NCBI GenBank assembly: GCA_027449725.1
Contig: DAIDLB010000120.1
Span: forward strand, 1 to 7,139
Source of the DNA: Chlamydiota bacterium
Lineage (GTDB): Bacteria > Chlamydiota > Chlamydiia > Chlamydiales > SM23-39
Length of the DNA: 7,139 nt
Direction of reading: 5' to 3'
The notes beneath the pieces were generated by a model. The model was not told where the DNA came from. It made no database searches and saw only the letters and a list, made by a program, of their open reading frames with translations. Position numbers and translations under genes: made by a program. Below, in pieces: positions 1-6,230 of this stretch. Within the stretch, counting starts at the first letter, position 1. Each line of letters begins with the position of its first letter.

Positions 1-306
1 CATCCTTTTTGAAAGGCAAATAGTCTAACAGACCCTGTCAATTAAATTTATGAATTTGTTTTTTTGGAATGGTATTACAGACTCTTCTGACCTGGAATTT
101 TCAAACTTTGGTTAAACCAGAGAGGTCTGCTGCATGAGAAAAATTCACAAAACCTAACGGCGCGCGGTATAGCAGACGCATGTGTTGCGAATCGATTTCC
201 CGGTTTGATTTCGGCGGTTGTAATTGGCGGGTTTACAGCATTCCCTTTTTGCACCATTGCGTCTTCGGTCATGTGTTTACTGGCCATCGGCCCTGCTTAT
301 GCAAAG
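1..306. other. A/T-rich stretch without a convincing gene
   Basis: I find no supported gene here. A minus-strand frame is open at 75-287 (70 codons). A plus-strand frame is open from 91 through the following small gene; it contains a hydrophobic run (about codons 205-303) but no ATG until 307. The two frames overlap on opposite strands, so at most one can be real. Neither has a clear Shine-Dalgarno sequence or a motif I recognise. The stretch could be the decayed 5' part of the next ORF or an unrecognised remnant. The first 60 bases are very A/T-rich and hold a lone TTGACA on the minus strand (36-41), but no matching -10 box. Confidence 0.5.
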
Positions 307-657
307 ATGAACTGGACCATTCTCGGCGCGATTGAGCTGGAGAAAGCGGTTTCAAAAGCAATCGAGGCAGTGGAAGGAACCAAACTCTATCCGGCAAGAA
401 TCAATGAAACTCCTCTGGGATCGAGCATGGAACTCTGCGCAGTGGTGCCTAAAGATCGCGAGTCTTTGAAAGCCGATCTCCAAACTTTGGGGTTTGAGCT
501 GGTGGACACCTGCTTGCCTGACGGAACGAGTGTTCTATACTTTGCAAAAAAAACCACCTCACCGATGCCGTTTCGGGTTCTTTTTTTTGAGAATGAAGCT
601 GATGCGACGAATCACCTGGAGCCAAAAAATCAAGCCGAAGTCACTCCTGTTGTATAA
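307..657 (+). CDS. Small hypothetical protein, possibly a remnant
   Basis: I do not recognise this protein. From ATG 307 it has 116 residues. The N-terminal half is a mixed helix/strand sequence with a likely amphipathic helix near residues 9-22 (ELEKAVSKAIEAVEG), and the tail is charged and polar. The same frame stays open upstream to 91. A TTG at 205 would add 34 mostly hydrophobic residues ending IGPAYAK, resembling a signal peptide but with no basic residues at its start. Neither start has a good ribosome binding site, so the start is uncertain. An 8-A run (546-553) and an 8-T run (581-588) lie in the 3' half and are prone to slippage or decay. Codon use is coding-like. It lies 40 bp before the palindrome that precedes the ATPase gene. 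It could be a real accessory gene or a truncated relic. Confidence 0.4.
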   Translation: MNWTILGAIELEKAVSKAIEAVEGTKLYPARINETPLGSSMELCAVVPKDRESLKADLQTLGFELVDTCLPDGTSVLYFAKKTTSPMPFRVLFFENEADATNHLEPKNQAEVTPVV

Positions 658-697
658 GAACCGGCCCTGGCTTGATCTTCTTCAATCGGGTATAAAC

Positions 698-763
698 CTG
701 ACTATTTTGCAAGCTATTGCGGGAAAGTCTTGACTTTTCCGCAATGGCTTGCAAAATAGTCAG
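698..763. repeat. 66-bp near-perfect palindrome at the ATPase gene start
   Basis: The arms 698-729 and 732-763 are 32 nt each and separated by only two T residues. Thirty of 32 positions are Watson-Crick. The other two pairs (715 with 746, 723 with 738) are T and G, so a plus-strand RNA would pair them as G-U wobbles while a minus-strand RNA would have A-C mismatches. The hairpin base ends 1 nt before the ATG at 765 of the DUF4143 ATPase and covers any place a Shine-Dalgarno sequence would be expected. No T-tract follows on the plus strand, so it is not a standard intrinsic terminator. A TATAAA at 691-696 could be a -10 box just ahead, but its -35 is poor. Possible roles are translational control of the ATPase, a recognition site for it, or a small mobile palindrome. 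Confidence 0.9.
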
Positions 764-764
764 T

Positions 765-1886
765 ATGGAACGGGTTCAAAAGAAAGCCATACTTCGCGAT
801 CTTTCCAAAAAAATGGTTCTATTGGCCGGACCCAGGCAGGCCGGGAAAACCACCCTAAGCAAAGAGATTGCAAAAGAGTTTAGTTCTTCAGCTTATTTGA
901 CTTATGATCGTGCGGAAGATCGGAAAATCATCCAGCAGGAAAGCTGGCTGCCGACCGCAGAGCTTTTGATTCTGGATGAAATCCACAAGATGCCAAAATG
1001 GAAAAACTATCTTAAGGGCGTCTACGATACCAAGCCGGAAGGTCAAAAAATTTTAGTTACAGGAAGCGCGCGGCTTGAAATTTTCAATCGAGTGGGCGAC
1101 TCTCTCGCTGGGAGTTATTTTCTCCATCATCTTTTCCCCTTCTCTCCGGCCGAATGCAAAAAAGTCGATTACAAAACTTCTCTGGATCGATTTTTAGAGC
1201 GGGGTGGATTTCCTGAGCCCTTTTTAACGCAGGATTTAATCGACGCCAATCGTTGGAGAAATCAGTATGTCGAGAGCCTTCTTAGGACGGATGTTCTGGA
1301 ATTTGATACTATCCACAATGTCAATGCGATCCGGATGGTGTTCGAGTTATTGAGAGAAAAAGTCGGTTCTCCGGTTTCGTATACCTCGATAGCAGAAGAC
1401 GTGGCCATTTCACCCAATACGGTAAAAAAATACATCCAAATCCTGGAAGCTCTGTATATCGTATTTCGTGTGACTCCGTTCTCTAAAAATATCGCAAGAA
1501 GTCTTCTGAAAGAGCCTAAGATTTATTTTTTCGATGTAGGACTTGTCAATGGCGACGCCGGCGCTAAATTTGAAAATTTTGTTGCAACGTGCTTGTTGAA
1601 ACATGTCTATGCAAAAATCGATTACCAAGCAGAAAACTATTCTTTGAAGTACTTGCAAACTAAAGAACGCCAAGAAGTAGATTTCGCGCTTGTGCAGGAC
1701 AACCAAATCAAAAAACTGATCGAAGTGAAATTATCGAATTCTTCCATTCATCCCGGACTGTCCTATTTTCATAAGAAATACGAGCTTCCATCCATCCAAA
1801 TCGTCAAGGATCTGAAACGAGAGAGAGACGAAGAAGGCATCCAGGTTTTGGATGCGAAGAAAGTCCTTGAAGATTTGGATTTATAG
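765..1886 (+). CDS. AAA_14/DUF4143 family ATPase with PD-(D/E)XK-like C-terminus
   Basis: Predicted 373-residue P-loop ATPase of the family annotated as AAA_14 plus DUF4143; members are common accessory genes whose cellular role is poorly defined. Visible parts: Walker A GPRQAGKTT (residues 22-30), Walker B ELLILDE (66-72), a sensor-1-like VTGSARL (98-104), the family segment LERGGFPEP (144-152), a likely winged-helix part around 205-230 (SIAEDVAISPNTVKKYI), and KEPKIYFFDVGL (249-260). The C-terminal region has E270, D306 (in EVDFAL) and E320-V-K322, an arrangement like a PD-(D/E)XK nuclease core. I chose ATG 765 because MERVQKKAILRDL is the typical family N-terminus. In-frame starts at 744 (ATG) and 717 (TTG) lie inside the palindrome, and none has a clear Shine-Dalgarno. 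The gene is complete, more A/T-rich than obgE, and converges on obgE with 3 bp between stops. The family call is secure; the function and any nuclease activity are inference. Confidence 0.9.
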   Translation: MERVQKKAILRDLSKKMVLLAGPRQAGKTTLSKEIAKEFSSSAYLTYDRAEDRKIIQQESWLPTAELLILDEIHKMPKWKNYLKGVYDTKPEGQKILVTGSARLEIFNRVGDSLAGSYFLHHLFPFSPAECKKVDYKTSLDRFLERGGFPEPFLTQDLIDANRWRNQYVESLLRTDVLEFDTIHNVNAIRMVFELLREKVGSPVSYTSIAEDVAISPNTVKKYIQILEALYIVFRVTPFSKNIARSLLKEPKIYFFDVGLVNGDAGAKFENFVATCLLKHVYAKIDYQAENYSLKYLQTKERQEVDFALVQDNQIKKLIEVKLSNSSIHPGLSYFHKKYELPSIQIVKDLKRERDEEGIQVLDAKKVLEDLDL

Positions 1887-1889
1887 TTT

Positions 1890-2903
1890 CTAAAACTTCT
1901 TGCCGTCTTGCTGCGCCAAAACTCTGGCCGCTTCCAAGAGTGCAGCGCAGCCGTCGCCGTTCATGGCAGAGATCTCGAAAAGGGTTTCTTTCGGCAGCGC
2001 GTAATGCGCCCGGAAAGCCTCGATGAGAGGCCGTGTATCTTCCAGATCGGTCTTGTTGAGCGCGACGAGGAAGGGCTTTTCCAGTAAGGCGGGGTTGTGC
2101 TGCTCCAGCTCGTTCCGGAGCATGAGGAACTCGGCAAAGGGGTCGCGGGCTTCTTCCCAGGGCGCTAGCTCGATGAGGAAGATGAGCGTCGAGCTCCGCT
2201 CGATGTGGCGGAGGAAGGAGAGGCCGAGGCCTCGATCTTGATGAGCCTCTTCGATGATCCCGGGAATGTCCGCGATCAGGAGGCGGGAAAAGTCGTCGAA
2301 GACGACCAGCCCCAGATTGGGCTTCAGGGTCGTGAACGGGTAGGGAGCGATCTTGACGGGCATCTTGGCCAGGCGGGAGATCAGGGTCGATTTGCCTGCG
2401 TTCGGCATACCGACGAACCCGACGTCGGCGATGAGCTTCAGCTCCATCTCCACTTCGCGAATGTCCCCTTTCGTCCCTTCGGTGCAGATGTTCGGCGCGC
2501 GGTTGGTCGGGGTCTTGAAGTGGGTGTTCCCTTTGCCCCCTCTGCCGCCGGCGCAGATCTTCCAAGTTTGCCCTTTTTCCGTGAAGTCAAAGAGGATCTC
2601 TTGCGTGGCTGCATCTTTGACGAGCGTGCCGAGCGGTACCTGCAAGCGGAGGTCCGGGGCGTTTTTGCCCGAGCAGTTTTTTCCGCCGCCGGGCTGGCCG
2701 TTCTTCGCCTTGATGATCCGCCGGTTGCGGAGATCTTCCAGGGAGAGGACTTCGGGAGTCGCTTCGAGAACGATCGAGCCGCCGTTGCCGCCGTCGCCGC
2801 CAGCCGGTCCCCCTTTCGGGATGAACTTTTCGCGGCGCCAGGCGATGGCTCCATTGCCGCCGTTTCCGGCATGTAAACTGAGGGTGACTCGATCAATAAA
2901 CAT
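1890..2903 (-). CDS. obgE: Obg family GTPase (CgtA/ObgE)
   Basis: Essential GTPase that binds the 50S subunit and takes part in late large-subunit assembly and stress signalling (family knowledge). The 337-residue protein has the glycine-rich Obg domain at about residues 2-158, with the usual GNGGNG, GGPAGGDGGNGG and GGRGGKGN runs. The G domain follows: G1 GMPNAGKS (165-172), switch I PYPFTTLKP with T191/T192, G3 DIPG (212-215), G4 NKTD (283-286) and G5 ISA (311-313). The C-terminal OCT extension of some Gram-positive Obg proteins is absent, as in short Obg forms. The start is ATG 2903-2901, preceded by a GGGGG run about 10 nt upstream that also forms one side of a small hairpin. It is the third gene of rplU-rpmA-obgE, 37 bp after rpmA, a widely conserved order. 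Its stop faces the stop of the DUF4143 ATPase 3 bp away. Confidence 0.98.
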   Translation of the reverse strand: MFIDRVTLSLHAGNGGNGAIAWRREKFIPKGGPAGGDGGNGGSIVLEATPEVLSLEDLRNRRIIKAKNGQPGGGKNCSGKNAPDLRLQVPLGTLVKDAATQEILFDFTEKGQTWKICAGGRGGKGNTHFKTPTNRAPNICTEGTKGDIREVEMELKLIADVGFVGMPNAGKSTLISRLAKMPVKIAPYPFTTLKPNLGLVVFDDFSRLLIADIPGIIEEAHQDRGLGLSFLRHIERSSTLIFLIELAPWEEARDPFAEFLMLRNELEQHNPALLEKPFLVALNKTDLEDTRPLIEAFRAHYALPKETLFEISAMNGDGCAALLEAARVLAQQDGKKF

Positions 2904-2913
2904 AATGAATGAT

Positions 2914-2932
2914 CCCCCGCACGGGCAGGGGG
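2914..2932 (-). promoter_or_regulatory. G/C hairpin in the rpmA-obgE spacer covering the obgE ribosome binding site
   Basis: In the minus-strand transcript five C residues (2932-2928) can pair with five G residues (2918-2914) across a 9-nt loop. The G run is the only purine-rich stretch before the obgE start and lies about 10 nt from the ATG, so the stem could limit ribosome access to obgE or weakly attenuate transcription. There is no T-tract after it, so it is not an intrinsic terminator. The role is inference. Confidence 0.4.
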
Positions 2933-2940
2933 CTCTGTTG

Positions 2941-3189
2941 TTACTGTGCGATTACGGAAACGTAGGTCTTATCCGCTTTGCGGTAGGAAACGACGCCGTC
3001 GCAAAGAGCGAAGAGCGTATAGTCCCGTCCAATCCCTACGTTTTTGGCTGCATGCCATTTCGTTCCGCATTGTCTTACCAGGATGCTTCCGCAAGTGACG
3101 AATTCGCCCATTGTCGCTTTCACGCCGCGGCGCTGTGCGTTGGAGTCCCGTCCGTTGCGGGTAGATCCCTGACCTTTCTTATGTGCCAT
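2941..3189 (-). CDS. rpmA: 50S ribosomal protein L27
   Basis: Bacterial L27, a large-subunit protein whose flexible N-terminus reaches the peptidyl-transferase centre. The 82-residue sequence begins [20 protein letters not shown], the diagnostic start of the family, followed by the expected [10 protein letters not shown] and [25 protein letters not shown] segments. Length is normal. There is no N-terminal cleaved extension of the kind known in Firmicutes, so the mature alanine-histidine start follows Met removal directly. ATG 3189-3187 is preceded by AGGA at a suitable distance, and the gene begins 2 bp after the rplU stop, so the two are almost certainly co-transcribed and translationally coupled. 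Two cysteines (in [12 protein letters not shown]) and one near the end (ALCDG) are visible; I attach no function to them. Confidence 0.99.
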   Translation of the reverse strand: MAHKKGQGSTRNGRDSNAQRRGVKATMGEFVTCGSILVRQCGTKWHAAKNVGIGRDYTLFALCDGVVSYRKADKTYVSVIAQ

Positions 3190-3191
3190 TG

Positions 3192-3515
3192 TTATCCTAC
3201 TGCAATTTTAGTGATTTTGATGCGCGAATAGCGCTGGCGATGGCCGACTTTGCGTCGATAGTTTTTGCGCCTCTTATATTTATAAGCGATGACCTTCGGT
3301 CCTTTCACTTCCTCTACCACTTCTGCGTGGACAACGCATTTAGGCAGGTGGGGCAGCCCGACTTGAGGGGCATTGCCGTCGTGGAGAAAAAGAACTTTGT
3401 CAAACGCCAGTTGCTCTTCCGAACCGACTAGATCGATGTCGATGAGATCGCCCTCTTGGACCCGGAATTGCTTGCCTCCGGTCCCTTTCTTGCCGGTTTC
3501 GATGATCGCGTACAT
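3192..3515 (-). CDS. rplU: 50S ribosomal protein L21
   Basis: Bacterial L21, a 23S rRNA-binding protein of the large subunit. The product is 107 residues ([20 protein letters not shown] at the start), close to the usual length. It carries the family pattern of an N-terminal beta strand [14 protein letters not shown] and the basic C-terminal stretch [17 protein letters not shown] with IKI at the end, which contacts rRNA. The open frame extends upstream to 3659, but ATG 3515 is the start: it matches the family N-terminus and has a strong GGAGG (3524-3520) 4 nt before it. The upstream extension would also overlap the permease gene. The GTGG within residues 11-14 is a small insertion relative to many L21 proteins (usual form TGGKQYRV). 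A consensus promoter lies about 40-65 bp upstream. Confidence 0.98.
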   Translation of the reverse strand: MYAIIETGKKGTGGKQFRVQEGDLIDIDLVGSEEQLAFDKVLFLHDGNAPQVGLPHLPKCVVHAEVVEEVKGPKVIAYKYKRRKNYRRKVGHRQRYSRIKITKIAVG

Positions 3516-3552
3516 GGTGCCTCCGAAAAAATACGAATAATTAAGTGACAGA

Positions 3553-3581
3553 ATTTTACCCAAAGCCTTGTCTATTGTCAA
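3553..3581 (-). promoter_or_regulatory. Consensus housekeeping promoter for rplU-rpmA-obgE
   Basis: Read on the minus strand, TTGACA (3581-3576) and TAAAAT (3558-3553) are separated by exactly 17 bp, a near-perfect sigma-70/sigma-66 type promoter. The -35 box overlaps the TGA stop of the permease gene (3580-3578). Transcription would begin near 3546 and give a leader of about 30 nt ending in the GGAGG of rplU. This separates the ribosomal genes transcriptionally from the metal transporter, although readthrough remains possible because no terminator is visible in the 62-bp spacer. Confidence 0.8.
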
Positions 3582-4417
3582 CGCCCAAACAATCGGTCGG
3601 CAAAAATAAAAAATCTTCTTTTCAAAGCGAGGGAGCCTAGGTAGATGGCGGCGGCGCAAAGGGAGATGGTCGCTCCGGGGGGCCAGTCGAGGAAATAGGA
3701 GGCGGCCAGTCCCAGGGCGGAGGCGAGGATGCTGAAGAAGATGGAGAGGGTCATCAGGGAGGAGAGCCTATTTGTGAAGAGGTTGGCCGTGGTGGCGGGC
3801 AGGGTCAGGATCGCGATGGTAAGGATCGTTCCGATGATCTGGATCAAGAGAACATTGGCCAGAGCGATCAGGCCGAGGAGGAGGAAATAGATCCTTCGCA
3901 AAGGGATTTTTTGCAAAAAGGCCTGCTCTTCATCGAAGCAGATGGCAAGGAAGGGGCGGTAAAAACAGGCGACGAGGGCGAGGATGATGGCGCTGAGAAT
4001 TGCGAGCCAGAAGAGGTCGTCCGGCGAGATCCAGAGGATGTTGCCCAATAAAAAGCTCGTGAGATCTCCGCCGGATCCGGGGGTAAGGGCGAGAAAGATG
4101 ATCCCGATCGACATGCCGGTCGACCAGATTGCGGCGAGGATGGCATCGATCCGCTGCCGGTAGCGGAAATGGAGCCATCCGATGATCCAGGCCGAGAGGA
4201 GCGCTGCCGCGACCGCTCCGAGGAACGGATGGCACCAGGCGATCCCTTGCGTCTTTTGAAGCCAAAGAAAAAGACCCATTCCGCCCATGACGGCGTGGGT
4301 GATGCTGCCGCAGAGGTTGGCCAGCCGCTTGATCACCACATAGCTGCCGATGACGCCGCCGGAAACGGAGGCGAGAAGAGCTGCGCTGAGAGAGAGGAAG
4401 AGGAACGGGGGGATCAT
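3578..4417 (-). CDS. Metal ABC transporter permease, ABC-3 (ZnuB/TroC) family
   Basis: Inner-membrane channel subunit of a zinc/manganese/iron-type importer. The 279-residue protein is strongly hydrophobic with about seven to nine membrane segments, for example near residues 5-27, 64-82, 92-112, 136-152, 173-191, 195-212 and 220-242. Family features include the N-terminal SGGVIGSYVVIKRLANLCGSI region (the G-x-YVV-KR-a-xxxxxlsH pattern, with H41 after SIT), the cytoplasmic loop FDEEQAFLQKIPLRRIYF (the A-x-a-G coupling region) and the late IGTILTIAILTLPATTA segment. Its ATG (4417-4415) overlaps the end of the ATPase gene by 4 bp in an ATGA arrangement, which implies translational coupling. The stop lies under the -35 box of the rplU promoter. 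The transported metal cannot be read from the permease; the three-His binding protein in the same operon points to zinc. Confidence 0.95.
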   Translation of the reverse strand: MIPPFLFLSLSAALLASVSGGVIGSYVVIKRLANLCGSITHAVMGGMGLFLWLQKTQGIAWCHPFLGAVAAALLSAWIIGWLHFRYRQRIDAILAAIWSTGMSIGIIFLALTPGSGGDLTSFLLGNILWISPDDLFWLAILSAIILALVACFYRPFLAICFDEEQAFLQKIPLRRIYFLLLGLIALANVLLIQIIGTILTIAILTLPATTANLFTNRLSSLMTLSIFFSILASALGLAASYFLDWPPGATISLCAAAIYLGSLALKRRFFIFADRLFGR

Positions 4418-5127
4418 ACGCCCGCCTTTTGTAGCGGTGCGTGGTAGAGGCCAAGGGCATAGTGGCCGCAGATTTCCGACGGGGCCAGAGATGCGATGCC
4501 CCCCTGGACATAGAGGAACCGGTCCGCCCGCTGCGTCAGCGTCCGCAAATCATGCGTGACGAGGACAATGGTTCTCTCTCCCTGCAGCTCCTGGAGCGCT
4601 TCGAGAAAAATCGCCAGCGATTGAGCGTCGATATTGGCGGTGGGTTCGTCCAGGAGGATCAGCTCCGGCTCCGAGACGAGGGCCCTTGCGAGAAGCGCCC
4701 GTTGGGCCAGGCCGCCGGACAGCTTTCCGTAGGCCTGTTTCCGGTATGCTTTCAGCCCGAGCCGGTAGATCCAGTGGTCGCAGGCGTCGCGGTCTTCTTT
4801 GCTGAAGCGCTCGAAGAAGAGACGTTTGGGCCGTCTGCCCAAAAGGACCAGCTCTTCGAGAGTAATCGGGAAGTCGGGGTCGATCCGGTGGATTTGAGGC
4901 ACATAGCCGATCCGGTGGCGGTTTTCCTCCGCCGTTTTTCCGAAGATCCGAATGGTCCCTTTTTGCGGCTCGATCAGACCCATGAGGAGTTTGAGCAAAG
5001 TGGTCTTGCCGCCTCCGTTCGGGCCAAAAATGCCGACGAATTCGCCCTGGGCGATCTCCAGGTCGACTCGATCGAGGATCGGAATTTCTCCGCGGGAGAA
5101 GCTGAGGCGGTTGATCTCAATGGCCAA
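4414..5127 (-). CDS. Metal ABC transporter ATP-binding protein (ZnuC type)
   Basis: Cytoplasmic ATPase that powers the metal importer. The 237-residue protein is complete, with Walker A GPNGGGKTT (35-43), Q-loop Q78 (in GYVPQIH), ABC signature LSGGL (136-140), Walker B ELILLDEP (155-162, D160 and catalytic E161), D-loop NID (165-167) and H-switch H192 (in VTHD). YVPQ followed by a P-I-T segment and LLGRRPKR fits the Mn/Zn/Fe-chelate subfamily. It has GGGK in the P-loop where many relatives have GAGK, a common variant of this subfamily. The ATG (5127-5125) lies inside the end of the binding-protein gene (11-bp overlap) and the 3' end overlaps the permease by 4 bp, so the three genes form one tightly coupled unit. 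Confidence 0.97.
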   Translation of the reverse strand: MAIEINRLSFSRGEIPILDRVDLEIAQGEFVGIFGPNGGGKTTLLKLLMGLIEPQKGTIRIFGKTAEENRHRIGYVPQIHRIDPDFPITLEELVLLGRRPKRLFFERFSKEDRDACDHWIYRLGLKAYRKQAYGKLSGGLAQRALLARALVSEPELILLDEPTANIDAQSLAIFLEALQELQGERTIVLVTHDLRTLTQRADRFLYVQGGIASLAPSEICGHYALGLYHAPLQKAGV

Positions 5128-5989
5128 GGACGGCCTCTTGAGGGGCGAGCATGTCGGCCAAAGAGCGCATCATGAAGAAGTAATCGCTGGAGTAGGGGTC
5201 GATGATCTGCAGGGGGACCTTCAGCTCTTTTGTGATGATCTGGATCCCTTTGTTATTGTGCTGCGGCAGTGCCAAAGAGAGGGCCGGAGGGGTTTCTTTT
5301 ACGGCTGCAAGGAGCCTTTCCAGAGCTTTGGGCCTTGGATCTTTTCCCTCGAATTCGACCGAGATTTGCTCGAGGCCGTAGTCGCGGCAGAAGTAGCCGA
5401 ATGCCGGATGGGAGACGAGGAGCGAACGGTTTTCGGTCGAATCGAGAAGGGTGTGGATTGTCCGGTCGAGGGAGTCGAGTTCGGCAAGGAGCTCCTGCAG
5501 GTTTTGGGCAAAGAGGGGGGCATGTTCAGGAAATTCCTGGCCGAGCGCGCGGGACATCGCCTCGGCTTGGCTCTTTGCCAGGGTGGGGCTGAGCCAAATA
5601 TGTCTGTCCATCGAGTCGTGGTCGCAGCAGCCGCGGCTGTCCGGAAATTCAATTAATTCGATGCCGTCCCTTAAATCGACGATCCGCCCCTCTTTGGGGA
5701 AGACGGAGAGGAGGGGGCGCTCGAACGGTTCCCCGATAAGGAACCATACGCGAGCCTCCTTGAGGGATTCTCTTTGACGCGGGGTCGGCTCGAAGGTGTG
5801 GGCGTTCATCGACTGCGGAACGATGGAGCGGACCTCGACAACGCCTCCGCTGATCTTTTCAACAAAATGGAGGTAGGGAGCGATGCTGACCAATACAAGG
5901 GGTTTTTTTACGGCCGCGGACGGGGGCGCTTTTCCGCAAGCCGCCAGGGCCGTAAGAAGGAAGATAATTCCAACTCGAAAGACGTTCAT
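5117..5989 (-). CDS. Metal-binding lipoprotein of ABC importer (cluster A-I, ZnuA/TroA-like)
   Basis: Substrate-binding protein that captures a divalent metal outside the inner membrane and hands it to the permease. Of its 290 residues, the first 17 form a lipoprotein signal (MNVFRVGIIFLLTALAA) with lipobox LAAC and lipidated C18. Likely metal ligands are His64 (in NAHTFEP), His130 (in DRHIWLSP), His194 (in VSHPAFGYF) and Asp264 (in IIDPYS). Three histidines plus one acidic residue is the pattern of the zinc-type ZnuA/TroA proteins, while Mn-type PsaA/MntC have Glu at the third site. The long His-rich loop of many ZnuA proteins is reduced to CCDHD (121-125). PQHNNKG (242-248) stands where PQFS is usual. 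It is first in the operon, and its weak ribosome site (TAGG) lies just before the ATG. Zinc is the best guess, but Mn or Fe cannot be excluded. Confidence 0.93.
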   Translation of the reverse strand: MNVFRVGIIFLLTALAACGKAPPSAAVKKPLVLVSIAPYLHFVEKISGGVVEVRSIVPQSMNAHTFEPTPRQRESLKEARVWFLIGEPFERPLLSVFPKEGRIVDLRDGIELIEFPDSRGCCDHDSMDRHIWLSPTLAKSQAEAMSRALGQEFPEHAPLFAQNLQELLAELDSLDRTIHTLLDSTENRSLLVSHPAFGYFCRDYGLEQISVEFEGKDPRPKALERLLAAVKETPPALSLALPQHNNKGIQIITKELKVPLQIIDPYSSDYFFMMRSLADMLAPQEAVLGH

Positions 5990-6004
5990 GAACCTACCGC
6001 GGGG

Positions 6005-6034
6005 ATTATCTCACCATTTCCACTATATTGACAA
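6005..6034 (-). promoter_or_regulatory. Candidate promoter of the metal ABC operon
   Basis: On the minus strand TTGTCA (6034-6029) and GATAAT (6010-6005) are 18 bp apart, 16 bp before the ATG of the binding-protein gene. That would give a very short leader. An alternative pair, TTAACA with TATAGT a little upstream, has a similar spacer. I see no clear Zur or DtxR operator; a partial purine-rich run GAAATGGTGAGATAAT overlaps the -10 but lacks dyad symmetry. Confidence 0.45.
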
Positions 6035-6078
6035 GAGGCAAGGCGTGTTAAAAATAACTTGAGTTTTGGCGGGAAGGA

Positions 6079-6166
6079 CGGAGAGAGTGGGATTCGAACC
6101 CACGGTACGCAGTTAACGCACACACGCTTTCCAAGCGTGCTCCTTAAGCCACTCGGACATCTCTCC
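6079..6166 (-). tRNA. tRNA-Ser (anticodon GGA)
   Basis: Class II tRNA, read on the minus strand. The acceptor stem GGAGAGA pairs with TCTCTCC over 7 bp. The anticodon stem CACGC/GCGTG encloses TTGGAAA, so the anticodon is GGA (reads UCC and UCU). A long variable arm (about TGTGCGTTAACTGCGTACC) lies between the anticodon stem and the T arm. The T arm is GTGGG-TTCGAAT-CCCAC. The discriminator base is G, the serine identity element. CCA is not encoded: the bases after the discriminator are TCC. The gene sits between the metal operon and nrdR, with no intrinsic terminator obvious before the metal operon promoter. Confidence 0.97.
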
Positions 6167-6180
6167 GAAGAAAGAGGGAC

Positions 6181-6209
6181 ATCTTAGCCGATCCTTCCAT
6201 ATGAGGCAA
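6181..6209 (-). promoter_or_regulatory. Likely promoter of tRNA-Ser
   Basis: On the minus strand TTGCCT (6209-6204) and TAAGAT (6186-6181) are separated by 17 bp. The -10 box ends 14 bp before the 5' end of the tRNA, giving a short precursor leader, as expected for a monocistronic tRNA gene. Confidence 0.65.
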
Positions 6210-6230
6210 TCCCAAATAGAAAATATCCGT

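Noticed and set aside
1..60. Minus-strand promoter with TTGACA at 36-41 leading to an ATG at 3-1
   Set aside because: No acceptable -10 box is found at 16-18 bp spacing, and the AAGG before the ATG leaves no spacer.
75..287. 70-codon minus-strand ORF at the left edge
   Set aside because: It has no Shine-Dalgarno sequence or recognisable motif and overlaps an open plus-strand frame over the same bases. Coding status cannot be supported for either.
494..733. 79-codon plus-strand ORF running into the palindrome
   Set aside because: It is out of frame with the longer small ORF, has an unusual composition (many Lys, Trp, Arg) and ends inside the palindrome. It is a shadow frame.
698..763. Intrinsic terminator for the small upstream ORF
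   Set aside because: The stem is strong, but no T-tract follows on the plus strand and the hairpin runs up to the start codon of the next gene.
1804..2565. Long minus-strand ORF of 253 codons rich in Arg and Pro
   Set aside because: It is an alternative frame of obgE, produced by high G+C at third positions. obgE itself has all GTPase motifs.
2353..3231. 292-codon plus-strand ORF
   Set aside because: It lies antisense across obgE and rpmA, both certain genes.
6005..6034. Zur or DtxR-type operator at the metal operon promoter
   Set aside because: GAAATGGTGAGATAAT recalls half of a Zur site, but there is no matching second half or dyad.
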